64,000 nucleotides of DNA from Lathyrus oleraceus. Its lineage: Eukaryota > Streptophyta > Magnoliopsida > Fabales > Fabaceae. How positions within the stretch are numbered: the stretch's first letter is position 1; every line of letters begins with the position of its first letter. The notes beneath the pieces are model-generated. The model searched no databases. It was given only the letters and a program-made list of their open reading frames with translations, and was not told the DNA's origin. The stretch spans positions 87,591,391 through 87,655,390 of the forward strand of contig NC_066580.1 of assembly GCF_024323335.1 (NCBI RefSeq). Reading direction: 5' to 3'. Position numbers and translations under genes: made by a program. This document shows, in pieces, positions 24,839 to 38,379 of the stretch.

Positions 24839-25710
24839 TTAATATCTATTTAAGTATTTTCCATTTACTCTCAAGATCCGATGATCAGATGCTAACTCTT
24901 TTATCTCATAAGAATTATTTGAAAAAGCTTGAATGATTCAAAATGGACCTTTCCAATTAGGAGACCATTTACCCAAAGTCCAATCTCTTTGATCCATAGG
25001 TAAAATAACCGTCCACACATAGTCCCCGACTGAAAAGGCCTTTACCTTAACCTTCTTATTGTAGCCCTTATCTACTATCTCATTTTTCCTTATTAAGAAT
25101 TCCAACACTACTAACCTTTCTTTATCCAAATCAATTATTTCGTCTAGCATCATATTCCAATAATGATCAGATGAAATTTTGCTTTGCCTTTGAATTCACG
25201 TCGACTGCAAATATATTTTAACAGGTAAAACAACCTCATGTCCATAAGTCAATCTAAAGGGAGTTGTATTTGTCGCCTCTTTAGGAGATGTTCGACATGC
25301 CCATAATACTTGATCCAAGGTTTTATGCCAATTCTTTGGCTTTTTCCTCTTGTGTTTCTTAATCAAACCAATAATGACTTTATTGGCCGCCTCAACCTGA
25401 CCATTGGCCTGGGCATAATAAGGCGCAGATGTCAACAATTTAATCCCCGACTCAGAGGTGAACTCTTACATCTTTTGACCAGTGAACACCGATCCTTGAT
25501 CAGTGATAATGGTCTCAGGAATTCCAAATCTATAAACAATATGTTTTTGAATAAACTCTGTTATCGTTTCCTAGTCAACATTAACTAAAGGAATTGTCGA
25601 TATCCACTTAGTAAAATAACCAATACCCACCAAAATATATTTCATACTTTTAGATGATGTTAGTCATATTTCACTAATTAAATCCAATACCCAACATCTT
25701 AATGGTCATT
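24839..25710 (-). pseudogene. Ty3/gypsy integrase, 5'-truncated pseudogene
   Basis: Minus-strand reading from 25700: PLRCWVLDLISEI*, YFTKWISTIPLVNVD*ETI, FGIPETIITDQGSVFTG, SAPYYAQANGQVEAANK. The D of WIxxIPL-region context, the D of ITDQG and the E of NGQVEAANK give the DDE core. After NTTPFRLTYGHEVVLPV the C-terminal part continues (YVWTVILPMDQRDW, GKWSPNWKGPF) to a TAA at 24839-24841. At least four in-frame stops are present. The family enzyme inserts the DNA copy into the genome. RT and everything upstream are cut off at 25711, where an LTR of another family begins. Confidence 0.85.
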
Positions 25711-26239
25711 GTCGCGTCACAAAAAATACCCGAGTGTATCACACGCTCGAAATACAACAGAGTCACTATTGAATTTTATTTAATCTAAGAGAAGGGAAAA
25801 TATCAATAAAATCCAATGGAAGAGAAAAAGGGTAAGTAAGTCGGTTATGCAAGGGGAAGATATTAGCATCCTCTTATCCGTTGTACTTAACGAGGAACCA
25901 TTTTGATTATTCTTTGCGCATATGTGTGTTATTATCTAAAGGTTACTTGTGATTAGTTTTAATTAAGGAAAATAGTTTATTAATAAATGTGCTCGCCAAG
26001 ATTTCGAAATCTTGGGCCTACGTATTCTCATGGTGCACTGAGAAAATCAGAGCTTTATACTTTGTGGGGTAGAAAATAAGTATTTATTGGTTGATTTTAG
26101 GGAATGATGTTATAATCGTATCCTCTAAGTGCTTTGACATTAGCTGGTTCGATCCTAGTTCGGATGCTCTAAGTTGTTAGTCTGACTGCTAAGGAACGAA
26201 TTACAACGGTTCTTTTATGAAAAGAAAGTTTTGTTTGGA

Positions 26240-26620
26240 CAAAGAATTGAAATGGTGGTGTCTGAACCAAGGACAAGAAGCAAAAGTGGTATCGGAACCA
26301 AGGACAAGAAATAAAAGCAGTGGCAAAACCAAGAATTGAAAATGAAAAGTGGCGTCTTTAACTAGGAATTGAAAATGAAAAGTGGTGTTTTAATCAAGAG
26401 TAATAAATAAAAATGGTGTCTTAACCAAGAACAGGAAATTGAAAGTGGTTTCATAATCAAGAATTAGGTATTTTAACCATGAAGTGATGATTAACCATGA
26501 ATGAGGGGGTATTTTAACCAATGACTAGTGATTAAACATGCATGAGGTGTCTAAACCAAGAATGAGGTATTTTAACCATAAAGTAATGATTAACTATGAA
26601 TGAGGTGTCTAAACCAATGC
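26240..26620. repeat. Degenerate short tandem repeats in the LTR
   Basis: Repeated phrases AAAGTGGTGTCTTAACCAAGAA and GTATTTTAACCA recur every 30-60 bp with variants. There is no open frame across them. Confidence 0.7.
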
Positions 26621-26696
26621 AATTTCGTTTGTAAAAAGGTTTCAACCTCGCGCTAAGGAGGAAAGAGATTTGATTGGTTGGGTTTATTTTAGGTGG

Positions 26697-27080
26697 AAGA
26701 CAGGTATTCGAACGGGCAAACTATTACATCTTGTACCCAAATACTAGGGGGACTAGGATTAGATATTACGTCAAACTAATCCTTTTTTAATCTATTTATT
26801 GCAAAAAGTTTTGAAACATGTTCGATGGATTTTAAGTGGAAGACAAATACTCGAGTGGGCAGGCTATTACGACTTGTACCTAGGTATTTGAGACTAGGAT
26901 TGGATATTACGTTCAACTAGTCCTTTTTATTCCATCTTATTACGAAAAAGATTCAAAGTGCTTTAGATTAAGTTTAAGAAGAGGACAAATACTCGAGTGG
27001 GCAACTTATTACGACTTGTACCCAAGTATTCGAGACTAGAATTGAATATTACGTTCAACTAGTCCTTTTTAATCCATGTT
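26697..27080. repeat. Threefold 140-150-bp sub-repeat in the LTR
   Basis: Three units begin near 26697, 26835 and 26985. Each carries GACAAATACTCGAGTGGGCA, TTACGACTTGTACC, GATATTACGTTCAACTAGTC and CCTTTTTA. A related threefold array lies in the LTR fragment at 6538-6960. Confidence 0.85.
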
Positions 27081-27225
27081 ATTATGAAAAATGTTTGAAG
27101 TTAATTAAGTTTGAAAATGGCTTGATGTTGATCAAGTTGTAAAATGATTGGTTTTTGGTTTAAAAAATATTTGATTTGATGCTTGAAAAATGGTCTTGAT
27201 TTAATTGGGAAGAAAATTTTGATCT

Positions 27226-30200
27226 TGTAGCGGGAAATTCATGATCATCAAGCTATTGACAAGCTAGAGATCAATTAACAAGAGTCGCCATCGCGCTTTT
27301 ATTGTTTCCAAGGGAAAAGGAAAAAAGTACGAACAAAACCCAAATAGTAAGAAGTTTTCAAATAAAAACTAATAAAAGTCAGAGATCACAGGTAAGGGGG
27401 TTGGTTACACAAAGGGAAGGTGTTAGCATCCATAGTGTCCTAGATACTCCTAGGGATCCCTTTTTGTGTGCATATGTATTTTATACAAAGTGATGTTTAC
27501 AAACAAAATAGAATGAGGGGATGAGAAAAGAATTTAATAATTATATTTTTGTGTTTGACAAGACCTTCGGACTTGTGCCTACGTACCAACATAAAAATGA
27601 GGGATCAAAACCTCGTAGTTCGTGCTACAAATTTCAAAATGGGTGCATTGATTTTAACAAAATTAGGTTTGAAGGGCACAAAGGCCTAAAATGGTTTGAA
27701 TGAGTTAGTTCTTTTTGGTCCTTTTGAAAGTTTAAGTCAAGTATAGTTAAGTTTATTCACAAGTTTGATTTAAGAAAAATAAGTTTGAAAATGCAATGGC
27801 ATAAGGCCAAAGTTTCTATCTTTTTTTTTGAAAGTGGTCAAAGTTTAGAACAAAAAATAATTTACACAAAGAAGGTTTTGAAAATGGGGGGAGAGATTTT
27901 GAAATTAAAGAAATGGGGATAAGATGAAGAGACTACCCTATGCACAAAAATTTAAAAGTTTAGAGTTGAAAAGATCTGACCAAATGGGTAGCAATCCAAT
28001 AGACAGGTATGTCAATAGAAACCCAGAATTCCCTTGGACTTTTAGAATCAAGCAACACACAAATGCACAATTATATTCTCTTGAAGAGCAAAGGCATCAA
28101 ATAAAGATGGTCTCATCCAAGCTTATCCATTCCATGATATTCTTCAAAATGGCCCATGTAACAGATGAATTCCACAAGTCACAGGTTTAAAATAGCAGTT
28201 TCATAATGATCATGTTACAGATGAATCTTAGAGAGATCTTTAAAGATGTATCATATGAATTCAAATTGCAAGCACTTGGTTCTTCAACAAGTTGGCATTG
28301 GCCAAGTTCTTTAGCTTATGGAGGTTGCCTAGATTCTAAGTCCATTTGCTCAAGATCAAGCCAACAGTCCAATCAAAAGTTTTTTAGGGTTTTATGGTTA
28401 TTGTGTACATTAATGGTCAAAGACCACACAAGCAAACAAAGTAGCACAAACAAAATATATCACACAATATGGTCCAAATGGACAAAAATGAAAATTACAT
28501 TAGCATAAACAATTAGAATGATATGTATAATGGCAAATGATATAAAGTGCTAAAAGTAAATTGCATTAAAGTAAAAGCTTGAATTTAAAAGTTAATGGTT
28601 AGTGAGTTAGAAGTTAGTTTTGTTTTGCTTTTGTTTTTCAAGACATTCTTTGGAGAACACTCAACCCACTTATCACAAGCATGGATCCTTGAACGAAAAC
28701 ATCTTCCAAAGGAAGGAAAGAAGGTCAAGTTTCCATACAATACCATGAAAGAGGGGAGACTTACAATCTCACTAACTAGAATGCTTATGCCTTTTGTGTC
28801 ACAAATTTAGCGCTATGTTAAGCAATCGTAATTGGACTTATGTAGAAGTCACAACTATTTGAGGCCGAGCAATAGAATTTTGGTGTTAATGCATGTTGGA
28901 GACATAGTATTATGAACTATGCTCTTGAAACATACCACACACAAAAAAAATGCAAAAGGTGTGGCCTAATCTCATCCATACTCATGTCAATTTTTCAATC
29001 AACTAGCATTAGGACTTTGAGATGTCATAGGCCAAACGGAAATGAATGGATGAAGAAGGGGAATTAGATGAAGAGGGAATGGGATGAATGAGATCACAAA
29101 TTGGTCAAAGGAGGACTTTTACCAAATTAATATCATTCATTCATTTTGGGAGATGGAATGTACATTTCATCAATCCCATAAATCTAATGATATTAACTTG
29201 ACAAAGTCAAATCAACCTTGACCAAGGCCCAACAACAAACAAGCAAACTCAATTAAGTCAATACAAATGGTCAACACAATTTAAATGACATTTATTCAAT
29301 AAAAAATAATAAAATAATGCATGTAATTCAAATATGTTTTGTCCAATTCCTAAAATCTCATCAAAACACCAAAGAAATGGCGATGAGATTTATCATAGGT
29401 CAAACAAGGTCAAAGGACCTTGGAGAAAAAAATTCTTAATTTTTGGACACTTAAAAATATTTTTAAACACTTAAAAACAAATGCAAAATCAATTAATTCA
29501 TGAAAAATATTAATAATTATCCAAAAAATAATTTTAATTCAGAATATGAAAGAGAAAAGTATTTGAATTTTTTTGGTGAAAGTCCCATATTTTTTGGATC
29601 AATATTTAATTTAATATGAATTATTGAAGAAAATACAATTAAAACAAAATATCATAGATTCAAAAATACGTGGACCATCAGATCTCCCTCATTAATTGAG
29701 GTTGCAGATCTAACGATCCAAAATGCGCGTTCCACATGTGTCTGAGTCAACCGCGTGACACATATGGTAATTCAAAGCAACACTCAGGATTAGAACGTGA
29801 GAGGAGGATCCTATGGTTCACAGCCTTGTCAAGTCATCGCCGGAGCCAGAGCTCCGGTGGCACTCACCGGACTGGTCAAGATGAACCATCACCAAAAAAA
29901 GAAACAAGGACATGATCTTAAAGAGGAAATGGCACTGAGCTCGAATCTGACCTCCAATTATTCCAATTCCAAATATATTAAGAGATATATGGAATTGAAA
30001 TCTGAGGTACATGAACTGAGTTGCTTCGATTTAACCTCAAAGCAACTCAATCTTCTTGCCTACATTGGTAGGACTTCAGACAACCAAAGAATCAATGGAA
30101 TTGATCAAGAATTTAAGAGAATCGAATAGTTTAAAATTTCTACAAATTACCTTCAATGGAGGTCTAAACTTGATGGATCTTGAGCTTGCTTGCACTTGGA

Positions 30201-31922
30201 CTCACTCTACTTGCTTGCAGGAAGGGAATGGAAAGGTTTAAAAGCAATGGGTTCCTGGAGAATTGAATTCCAAAATAGTGGAGATTCAAGCTCAAATTCA
30301 AATGAATTTATCAGGTTTATTCTATGAGAGTGAAGGGTTTTCAATGGGGGATTAAAGCTGGCGCAATGGTGTTCTCAATTCTGAGCAAATGGAACCTTAT
30401 TTATAGAGGGATAAAGTGATATTTGCACACTCACTTCCACTTTCCAAAATTGGCAAACGATGATGCCATGCTCCATGGGCGTGCATAGGCCCATGAAATG
30501 ATGGTTTTAAGGTCCTAATTGAAGATCAGATGCTTTGAAGATTGATTGGATTGCAAGGTACCGAACATTGATGCTTGAAGTTGGATCCATGCCAAATGAT
30601 ATCATCCCGTTTAAGCCATGCGCAACCCATGCATTTCAAGTCCAAAATGAATGAATTTGAGATCTTTGGAAAGGTGAGATCAAGAGGAACATGTTTTATG
30701 TTGAACACTTTTTCATTTGGAGCTTGGAACTTTGAGAAATTTTAGGTAGAAGTTTGGAAAAATTTGACATATCAAACTTTTTCTAAGTGTCAAGCCATAT
30801 GTCTCAATATTCCACCTTGCTTAACTTTTTATATGAGATTCCAATGAGAAAGGTGTCTTCATCAAAGTTGTATCTCTCTCAAAGTACTTCAAAATGGTCA
30901 CCAATTTCATGTCATTTGGATTTGAAATGATAGAGTTATGCATTTTTGAAGTTTGGAAAAATCACTTGATCAATGGTATAGGTCAAAAGGGACCTATAAT
31001 GTAGCTTCATATCACATGCTTAAAAAAGTTGAATTAGCTCCCACTACAAACATCAAAGTTGAAGTATACATATAAAGTTTGATTTTCCAACTTGTAAATA
31101 TTTCATCTCATAAAAATTGAGCAAGTTATGGCCTTGGGAAGTTGACTTTCAAATTAGGGTTTAGACAAAATGACATATAATGTTTCAACATAGAAAATGA
31201 TTTTCCAAGCAAAAATAGCTCTAGGTCTCAACATTAAATTTGTTTGGAATGTCATTTAGAGTAAGTTTTCTCTTGGAATAATTTTCATATGGTTAAAATT
31301 GTAGGAGATAGGGTCTAGGGAGACCCAGTTTTGATCAGATGAATTCATTTGGCCAACCACCATCAACCAACTTGCTAACTTACAAATCTCTTTACTTTCT
31401 TGGCTCATGATAGATAATATATGCATAAGATGATGAATTTTGAAGTGTCCCTTGAGAAATTTGATCAATTGGTAAGATAGCTTGTTGGAGAAGTTACTCA
31501 AGATACCCAGTCAAACTAGGGTTTCCAAGGTAAATCACTCTCAAACTCTTGAAGAAAACTTGATCAATATAACATGTAGAGAACATTGGGACTAATATAT
31601 TATGTTAATAACCAATATTGTATCAATTCATGGTTGTGCTCTTTGTTCATGAGGGTCTCAAACCCCAGATGTGATCTTAATGAATCAATGAGATCATGTC
31701 CTACCTACAAAAGAGTTAGACACATACAAAGACATATTTTTTGGTATTTTGGTTAGTGAAATGATAAAATACAAGTATGATATAATCACAAAATGCTTGG
31801 TGATCTCTCCCAAAGCAAACTCAATGAAGGAGGGGTAAGGAGAAATCCAAGATATGATCCCAATGCTAATGCTTATGATGAAATTGCATGAGGGATCTTA
31901 GGGTCAAAATTGGGGTCTTACA
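27226..31922 (-). mobile_element. Solo Ogre-type LTR, 4,697 bp, with 5-bp target duplication
   Basis: In the minus sense it starts TGTAAGACCCCAATTTTGAC (31922 downward) and ends CCCGCTACA at 27226. GATCT stands directly on both sides (27221-27225 and 31923-31927). Both termini and several internal blocks match the LTRs at 35569-40518 and 41536-46729: the GGTGGCGACTC-like block, TAAGGGGGTTGGTTA, GGTGTTAG and CCTAG-TACTCCTAGG. A minus-strand TATA (TATAAATAA) is at 30397-30405. No internal region or second LTR is present, so it is the product of LTR-LTR recombination. Short ORFs inside it are not conserved genes. Confidence 0.9.
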
Positions 31923-32382
31923 GATCTTTTTATTTGTTTAAATTTGAACATATAGTAAAAATAAAATTGATCAACTATTTTTAATTAGTCATATACCTAA
32001 AGGTACAAACCATGAAAATTTTCTTTTCTTATAAAATAAAAACAATGGAGGTGTCAACAATAAAACCAAAGGTGTAAATATATGGAAGTTAAGCCTAATA
32101 AAAACTCCACACATTTTTTTAAACCCTAACTTTATTTGAGCATTGTTGTAGATTAATCTTGTATACAAAGAAACAAGATAATACTTTAATTAGAATTTGA
32201 ATGATATCTTGGCAAGTGGTTACATAGGTATATGGATGACATTTAATGAGCAAATTCCACTTTTATTATAATAATAACAATAAATGTAAAAAAGAATATA
32301 AAAGATAAAAAAAGAATAGATCTATCTGATTATTTGACTTTTTTCAAATGCATTAGAATAAACAAAACCAAAACGTGAAAAA

Positions 32383-32420
<38 letters not shown>

Positions 32421-34036
32421 AAGACCTTTCTCTTCCTTTCTCCATCGTGAAATAGAACGTGAACACATTTTTTCTCTCTTCTTCACAAAATGAAGAAGAA
32501 AAAAACAATTACTCTCTCTTTGGTTATTTTATTTCAAAAATAGAGCACGTTTTCCTCACTTAAAATATAACAAAAAAAAAACTCACTGAATCAAGCATGT
32601 TTTTAGACCTAGACATAACACAAAGGAATGATACATAATCAATGGAGAACATAACAAATAAATAAAAGGTATTGAGGGATGAAATACCAAACATAAACGA
32701 TGGAAGAGGTTGCGACTAAGTTGCATGATCTTCGGCATGATCTACTGTTGTTCGCAGCGGTAGACAATGGTCATTTCTGCGCATGGGGGTGGGTGTTTTT
32801 GGAGCATCAGATTTGTGGGCAGTGTTGGTCACAGTGGTGAGCTTGTGCTAAAGGTATCGTTCACACACTGGTTTCAGCGACAATGATTTTGTGATTTTGA
32901 ATGACTTTTTTTCTTGCTATTTTATCATTAATTTTCGTTTTCCTTCCTTTTTCTTTTGGGTTTTTTGTTGTTGTTATGTGATGTTGAGAGGTTGTTGTTG
33001 ATAGGTTTATTATGTGTGGATTGAGAAGAATGAAGGTGGATGTTTATGGTGTTGTTATGGAAGGAGTTTATGGAGAAGGTGAGTGTGGATGAATGAAGAA
33101 GACAAGAAGATGAAGTTTGTGTGATTTTCTCGTGTAAGATTTTCTTGGAGGATTGGTAGCTCTTTGCTGAATTTTTGTGACTCAACTTTTTGTGAATAAT
33201 GGAGGCTCTCAGAGTGTGTAATGGTGGCTTTAATTTTCTTGAATGATTGTTGAATTTTTCTTGTCACCTCTCTTAGCATTTATAGGCAGAATTTAAGGTT
33301 TATTAGTGAGAAGTGTGTTAATGTGAGCATGTGAGGTAGTTAGGATAAGAATGAAATGGAATTGGTGTGGGATGAAAGGTGTTAAAAATTGTGAGCATGA
33401 AATGTGGTGAGTGAGTGGAAACTTTCCAAACTTGTTAAAGTTTCATTTACGTGAGAAAATTATGTGGAGATTTTTCCTTATTTTGTCATTTTGTGCCAAA
33501 TTAATTAATTTATTAATTAAAAGATGACAAAAATATATTAAATAACCGATCAAAATTAAACAAGCTATTTTTTACATGATAATTAATATTTTTGTTTTCA
33601 TTATTTGGATAAAAAATCGAATAAAAAAGAATAAAATCAGGTAAACACGAATGCGCGCAAGTGTGAAAATAAAATAAAATAAAATAAACACACTAAATTG
33701 ACCTACGCGTAATATAGTTCAGTAAAACAAACAATCATTGATCAAATAATGCAGTTAAATATATCCAGATGAAAAAGCTCAAACTGATCAAAATGCGAAT
33801 GCGCGAAATGATAAAAAATTGAATGAGCGTGCCAAACTAACCTACACATAATGTAGTTTAATAAAATAGACAATTGTTACCCCAAACTTTAAATTTTTTA
33901 CCCGTTAAATTTATGCGTGATTGAAAATTTTCTTTGTCGATCTGTCTGTAAAACTGTACCATTATTCTATACAAAGTAAAGTCAAACTGGTTGATTGAAA
34001 AAAATTGAAATGTCCGAACAAAATTAGGATATGACA
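31923..34036 (-). mobile_element. LTR (minus), proximal part, continuation of 25711-27225
   Basis: In the minus sense it starts TGTCATATCCTAATTTTG at 34036, a common legume LTR opening. TATAAATGC is at 33285-33277. The solo LTR at 27226-31922 interrupts it exactly, as shown by the GATCT duplication. The outer ends (TGTC at 34036, GACA at 25711) are inverted as expected for one LTR. The flanks outside (GTCAT left, GAGTC right) are not a target duplication, so it is not a simple solo LTR. Confidence 0.6.
32395..32417. repeat. (CT)n microsatellite
   Basis: About 11 CT dinucleotides inside the LTR. In the minus sense this is a GA tract downstream of the TATA box. Confidence 0.95.
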
Positions 34037-35568
34037 GAGTCGAATCAGAGTATAAACATTAGTGGAACCATGAGATTTCCACCAACCCCTGCCAAGTTGG
34101 AGTCGAATCATGACTTACTCATGACTCGAATCACAACTTGTGTGAGTCGAATCACAACATATGCTTGACTCGAATCATAGCAAAATGGGTCTCTCTTTGA
34201 ATGCATATCTTATTTTACATTACTTTGCCACTTGACTCAAATCACTAAGTGTTCATTACTCGAATCAAACATGATTTTTCACTCATTTTTGTGCTTCATC
34301 TCCAACACCTATAGATCACTGTATCTCTCAAAACAATTCACAATGTTAGAAAACATACACTTCTATTGATTATTTGAAAACTCACAAACCGATTGTTCTC
34401 TCATTCTCAAAAGAATTTTGAATCTTTTTTGAACACCTGCGAATTAAACGATTTCTTTCATCTTATATCTCACTATTTTTCCTTTGTTGCATGGATCCAA
34501 ATTTTATTTTTGAAAATTTGTGATTGATTAAGGAAATTCATTTTGGTTTTAACTTTTCTTTGAAGATTTGTCTGAGATTTTAGAGGTTTGCAAGAGTGTG
34601 TGTTGTTGTGACTAGTTCTGACAATTCCAACGAAAAAGAATGAGGTTCTTCTCTTCAGGTTGACCTTAGTAGTGATTCGCGGAAGCCTACATATAGGGTA
34701 GAAGTTCTTCTTAATCTTCAGACAGACCAACACTCAAGATACCGACATAATTATGTAAAAATTGCCGAAGATAGAGAGTTAGGAGCAAATTTTTGGGGCT
34801 CGAAGAGAAGCGAATTCGAGTAAATTTTTTGCATAGAGTTCAGTTCATGGATTTGTGTACAAGCCAAAGATCCAGAAAAAAGAAATTTATTTTTCAGTGT
34901 TTATTTTGGACTAGTGATTGTACGAACTCTTGTAATTTTCTTTCAAATCATAGTGGAAGACCAATGAATTTTGAATGGGAAACATTGGAGACTGGATTAA
35001 GCACAAAGCGAGAACGAACATGTCAAACCACCATAAAATCCTTCTCTCTCTCATTTAATATCATAGATGATCTATGATTAGGTTATTTTTATTGCTTTCT
35101 AGAATTGCATGCTCATAGGATTTTCAGTTGGTAGTGATTATTGTAAAAGTTTAGGTTTTGTTAGAATTGGTAATTCAACATTGTCTTAGTGTCGATTAAA
35201 CCTGGAAACTTTGGTTGTAGAATCTTATTTGTGTTGCAAATTATACAATAACATTTCTCATGTAATTATTCAATTAGTCAGTATAATTAATTTATTCATT
35301 TGGTGCAATTCAATAGTCAAACTTGATTGCGTTGTGAACTGTAAGTATATTTGTGTAACTTCCCAATCGATAAACATAATCTATTTTACGCTAAATTTGC
35401 TTCTGCCACGCAAAATAAAATTTTATTTTGAAACTCTGATAAAAATAATTGTTTCAAACGAATTTTAACTTTGGAGGTCTATTCACCCCTCTAGACCATT
35501 CATAGTTTATAATCTCACGCAAAAATTTTATTTACATAAGCAAAAGAGAAAAGAAGTTAGATGTCTGA
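34037..35568 (+). mobile_element. LTR fragment, possibly copia Sirevirus-like
   Basis: Non-coding. It has many copies of GACTCGAATCA or its complement-like variant GAGTCGAATCA at 34037-34265. Near the end TCTATTCACCCCTCTAGACC (35478-35497) resembles the 3' end of Sirevirus-type LTRs in legumes. No primer-binding site or gag follows, because the Ogre LTR starts at 35569. The family assignment is from general resemblance only. Confidence 0.4.
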
Positions 35569-36584
35569 TGTAGCGGTGTATTCGTTACCTTTAGATTTAT
35601 TGACTAAATCAAAAGTAAAGCATACAAAGTCGAGTCGCCACCGCACTTCTATTTATCCAAAGGAATGGATAGAAAGCGAACAAAAGCCTAAGAAGTTTTG
35701 CAAAGAAAACTAATAAAAGAAATAGAGATCTGGGTAAGGGGGTTGGTTATGTCGTGGGAAGGTGTTAGGCACCCACAACATCCTAGGTACTCCTAGAGAG
35801 CCCTTTTCACAACTTGTTGCAAAAGGTATTGTTTATGAAAAATTTATTGTGCAAACATGATTGAAGAGGTGAGAAAAGAATGTACAAGTTAGTTATTTTT
35901 GTGTTTGGATGGATGAATCCATTGCCTACGTACCTTAACAGGATCAAAACCTCGTAGTTCGGCTAAAAGATTTCCAAAAAGTGAGTGGATTGATTTTAAA
36001 CAAAAGCCTTAAGGTCTTTCATTATCAAAGGGAGAAAACTCGACCTGAACCAACAATCCACCATGTGAGGATAGCTTCGACATACTAGTGAGGGGTTAAC
36101 CCTATAATAAGTATGGAAGACTTACGGTCGACTCACTAAGGATGCGGTGAGATTTACATCAACCACTAAGATAATTCAGATCTATAGCTAATGCATGAAA
36201 ATTTTGATTAAGAAATGGGCACAGGGGCCACAAAAGACAATTGAGTGGGTTGAATTAACCAATTATGAGTATTCACAAAAAGAGGTCAAAGTATGAATTA
36301 GAGTTCATTTGCAATGAGTATTAGTGAAAAGAGTTTAAAAAATCAAAGGCATATGGCCTAGGTTTCTAATTTGAAAAACCAGTCAGAAGTTTGCACAATT
36401 TTGTTTTTTGGTTTAGGATGGAAAAAGGATCAAGGTTAAGCATGCAAGAGGTAGTGGATAAGGGACAAAGCCACAAACAGGAATTCCTTTCTCAAGATCA
36501 TAGAAATGATCCAAGTAAGTTCCTTTGGAATTAGGCAACACAAGGTAGAAACAAATAAGCAAGTTTCAAAAAGAACAAAAACTT

Positions 36585-36745
36585 GAAATGGAATGCCAAT
36601 AAATAGTCTTACATCCAACTCCAAAAACTAAACGGGAAATAGAAATCCAATAGATGGTCTTACATCCAACTCCACAAAGCAAAACAGGAAATAGAAAGCC
36701 AATAGATGGTCTTACATCCAACTCCGAAAACGAAACGAGCAACAA
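36585..36745. repeat. Threefold tandem repeat in LTR X
   Basis: Three units contain CCAATA(A/G)AT(A/G)GTCTTACATCCAACTCC. The homologous block in LTR Y (42545-43005) has about nine units. Confidence 0.85.
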
Positions 36746-38379
36746 ATGCAAAACACATGCAAAAAGCAATCAAGCAAACAATTCATCACACTCTATACAC
36801 AAACAAGAGGCTCAGACAAAAGTTGGGCTTTAGTCAAGGGGTCATATCAACCTCGACAAACAAGCCAAAACTGTAGGGGTGTTCTGATGCTCTTAACCAC
36901 TAACATTGAGAGTTAGGGTGAAGCAGATGAAATGGGGTAATGAGGATTAGACCTCATGCTCTTAACCCTGGCCTGGGTGAGCTTGAATCAAAGAAGATAT
37001 GGGGGTCCAGAAAGGGGGACCCTATTCCACTTGACTGACTCTATATACAATGATCTTAGGTTAGGTTCAAGAGCATCAGCACGTAGTGCGAGCATAATGA
37101 ACGACTCAACGATTAACAGGGGATTGATTGCTAATCCCTTCTATCTGTCAATTGCCTCTTCACTTAGGAGGACTTAACAAGTAACATGCCTCGACAAGAA
37201 GGTCTTTAGCACAAATATAAACATACACAGTCATGGCCTCTTAAGGAGGACTTCAGCCAAATGCCTGCCAAAAAGGTGGCAGGACTTCCAGACTACATGG
37301 AGAACAAGAGTGGCTACCTAGGTGGTGTACCAACCACACTCCAAAGCAAAGCTCAAGTAAGAGCTAAAAGCGACTAATGTACCTGTACAAAAGCCAAACA
37401 GTCAATATTGTATTCAGACAAATCAACAGACAACAACAGTGAGACATTTCCAATATGTACACAATGCAAGTCATGAATGCAATCACTCAAGTGAGTTCAC
37501 CACATCAAAGGACCTACAACACAATAAGAGTTAGTTAACCAAAGCAACTTGCATCTCAAGTAATGAGATCACATCAACCATTAGAGCTAAATGCTTGAAC
37601 CTGAAATACAAAGCTCAATTGGTAAGTACAAACCACTAGTGCAAAGACTAGGGTCAAAGGCAAAGCAAATAGTCAAAACAGAAGTTGATATTTCACATGA
37701 AGCACATTTAATCAAACAAGAACATGTCCTAAAAAGGATCAAAGCCAATTCACAAGGCAAAGCCATCAAATGATTAAGATAAAGCAAAGGCAAGCAAAGT
37801 ACACACAATTGGACACCAAGAATAGAAAATCCATATAAAAACAGAAAAGCATCCAATGATCATGAAATTTTTTATGTGATATTATCATGTTAAGAATGAA
37901 CATCATGCAAAAAATTAGAATCAGAAAAGCTCAATTGACATGTAAATGAAAATGAACACAAACAAGGTCAAGAAAGTGACACCAAATGCTACAACATATG
38001 TTCACGTGTCCAAAACAGTGGTATTACATGATAAAAATGCCAAACAAAAGCCAAAAGATCATGTCACATGTTATGATGAAGCATGTCAAATTTCAAGGCA
38101 ATTGGACAAATCATGAGCATTTCATAAAACAATTAGCACAACATAGCAAATTGGCATCATGTTCAAATAAGCAAGCACAATCAAAAATCCAGAAATACAA
38201 AAATCAGGAAATTAATATCACAAAATAATATACATTGAAACAAAGAAGTGAAAAAAAATTGAATCAATTTGGACATGTATGCTATTTTTTATGATTTTTA
38301 GAAGTTGAATGAAAGAAATGAATTAACATGAAATAATGTGGAAATAATATTGGAAAATGGAAAATCATCAACATGCATT

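Larger units (their letters stand above)
25711..27225 (-). mobile_element. LTR (minus), distal part, split by the solo LTR
   Basis: In the minus sense this is the 3' part of an LTR ending ...GCGACA at 25711. It contains the GACTCTGTTG block and GGATGCTAATATCTTCCCC motif that recur near the 3' ends of the other legume LTRs here. Sub-repeats are described separately. The integrase reading frame abuts it directly at 25711. Its start is probably at 34036, the two pieces together making about 3.6 kb. Confidence 0.65.

Noticed and set aside
25706..34041. 25711-34036 as a simple solo LTR
   Set aside because: After removing the inserted solo LTR the outer flanks are GTCAT and GAGTC, which do not form a target duplication, and different elements lie on the two sides.
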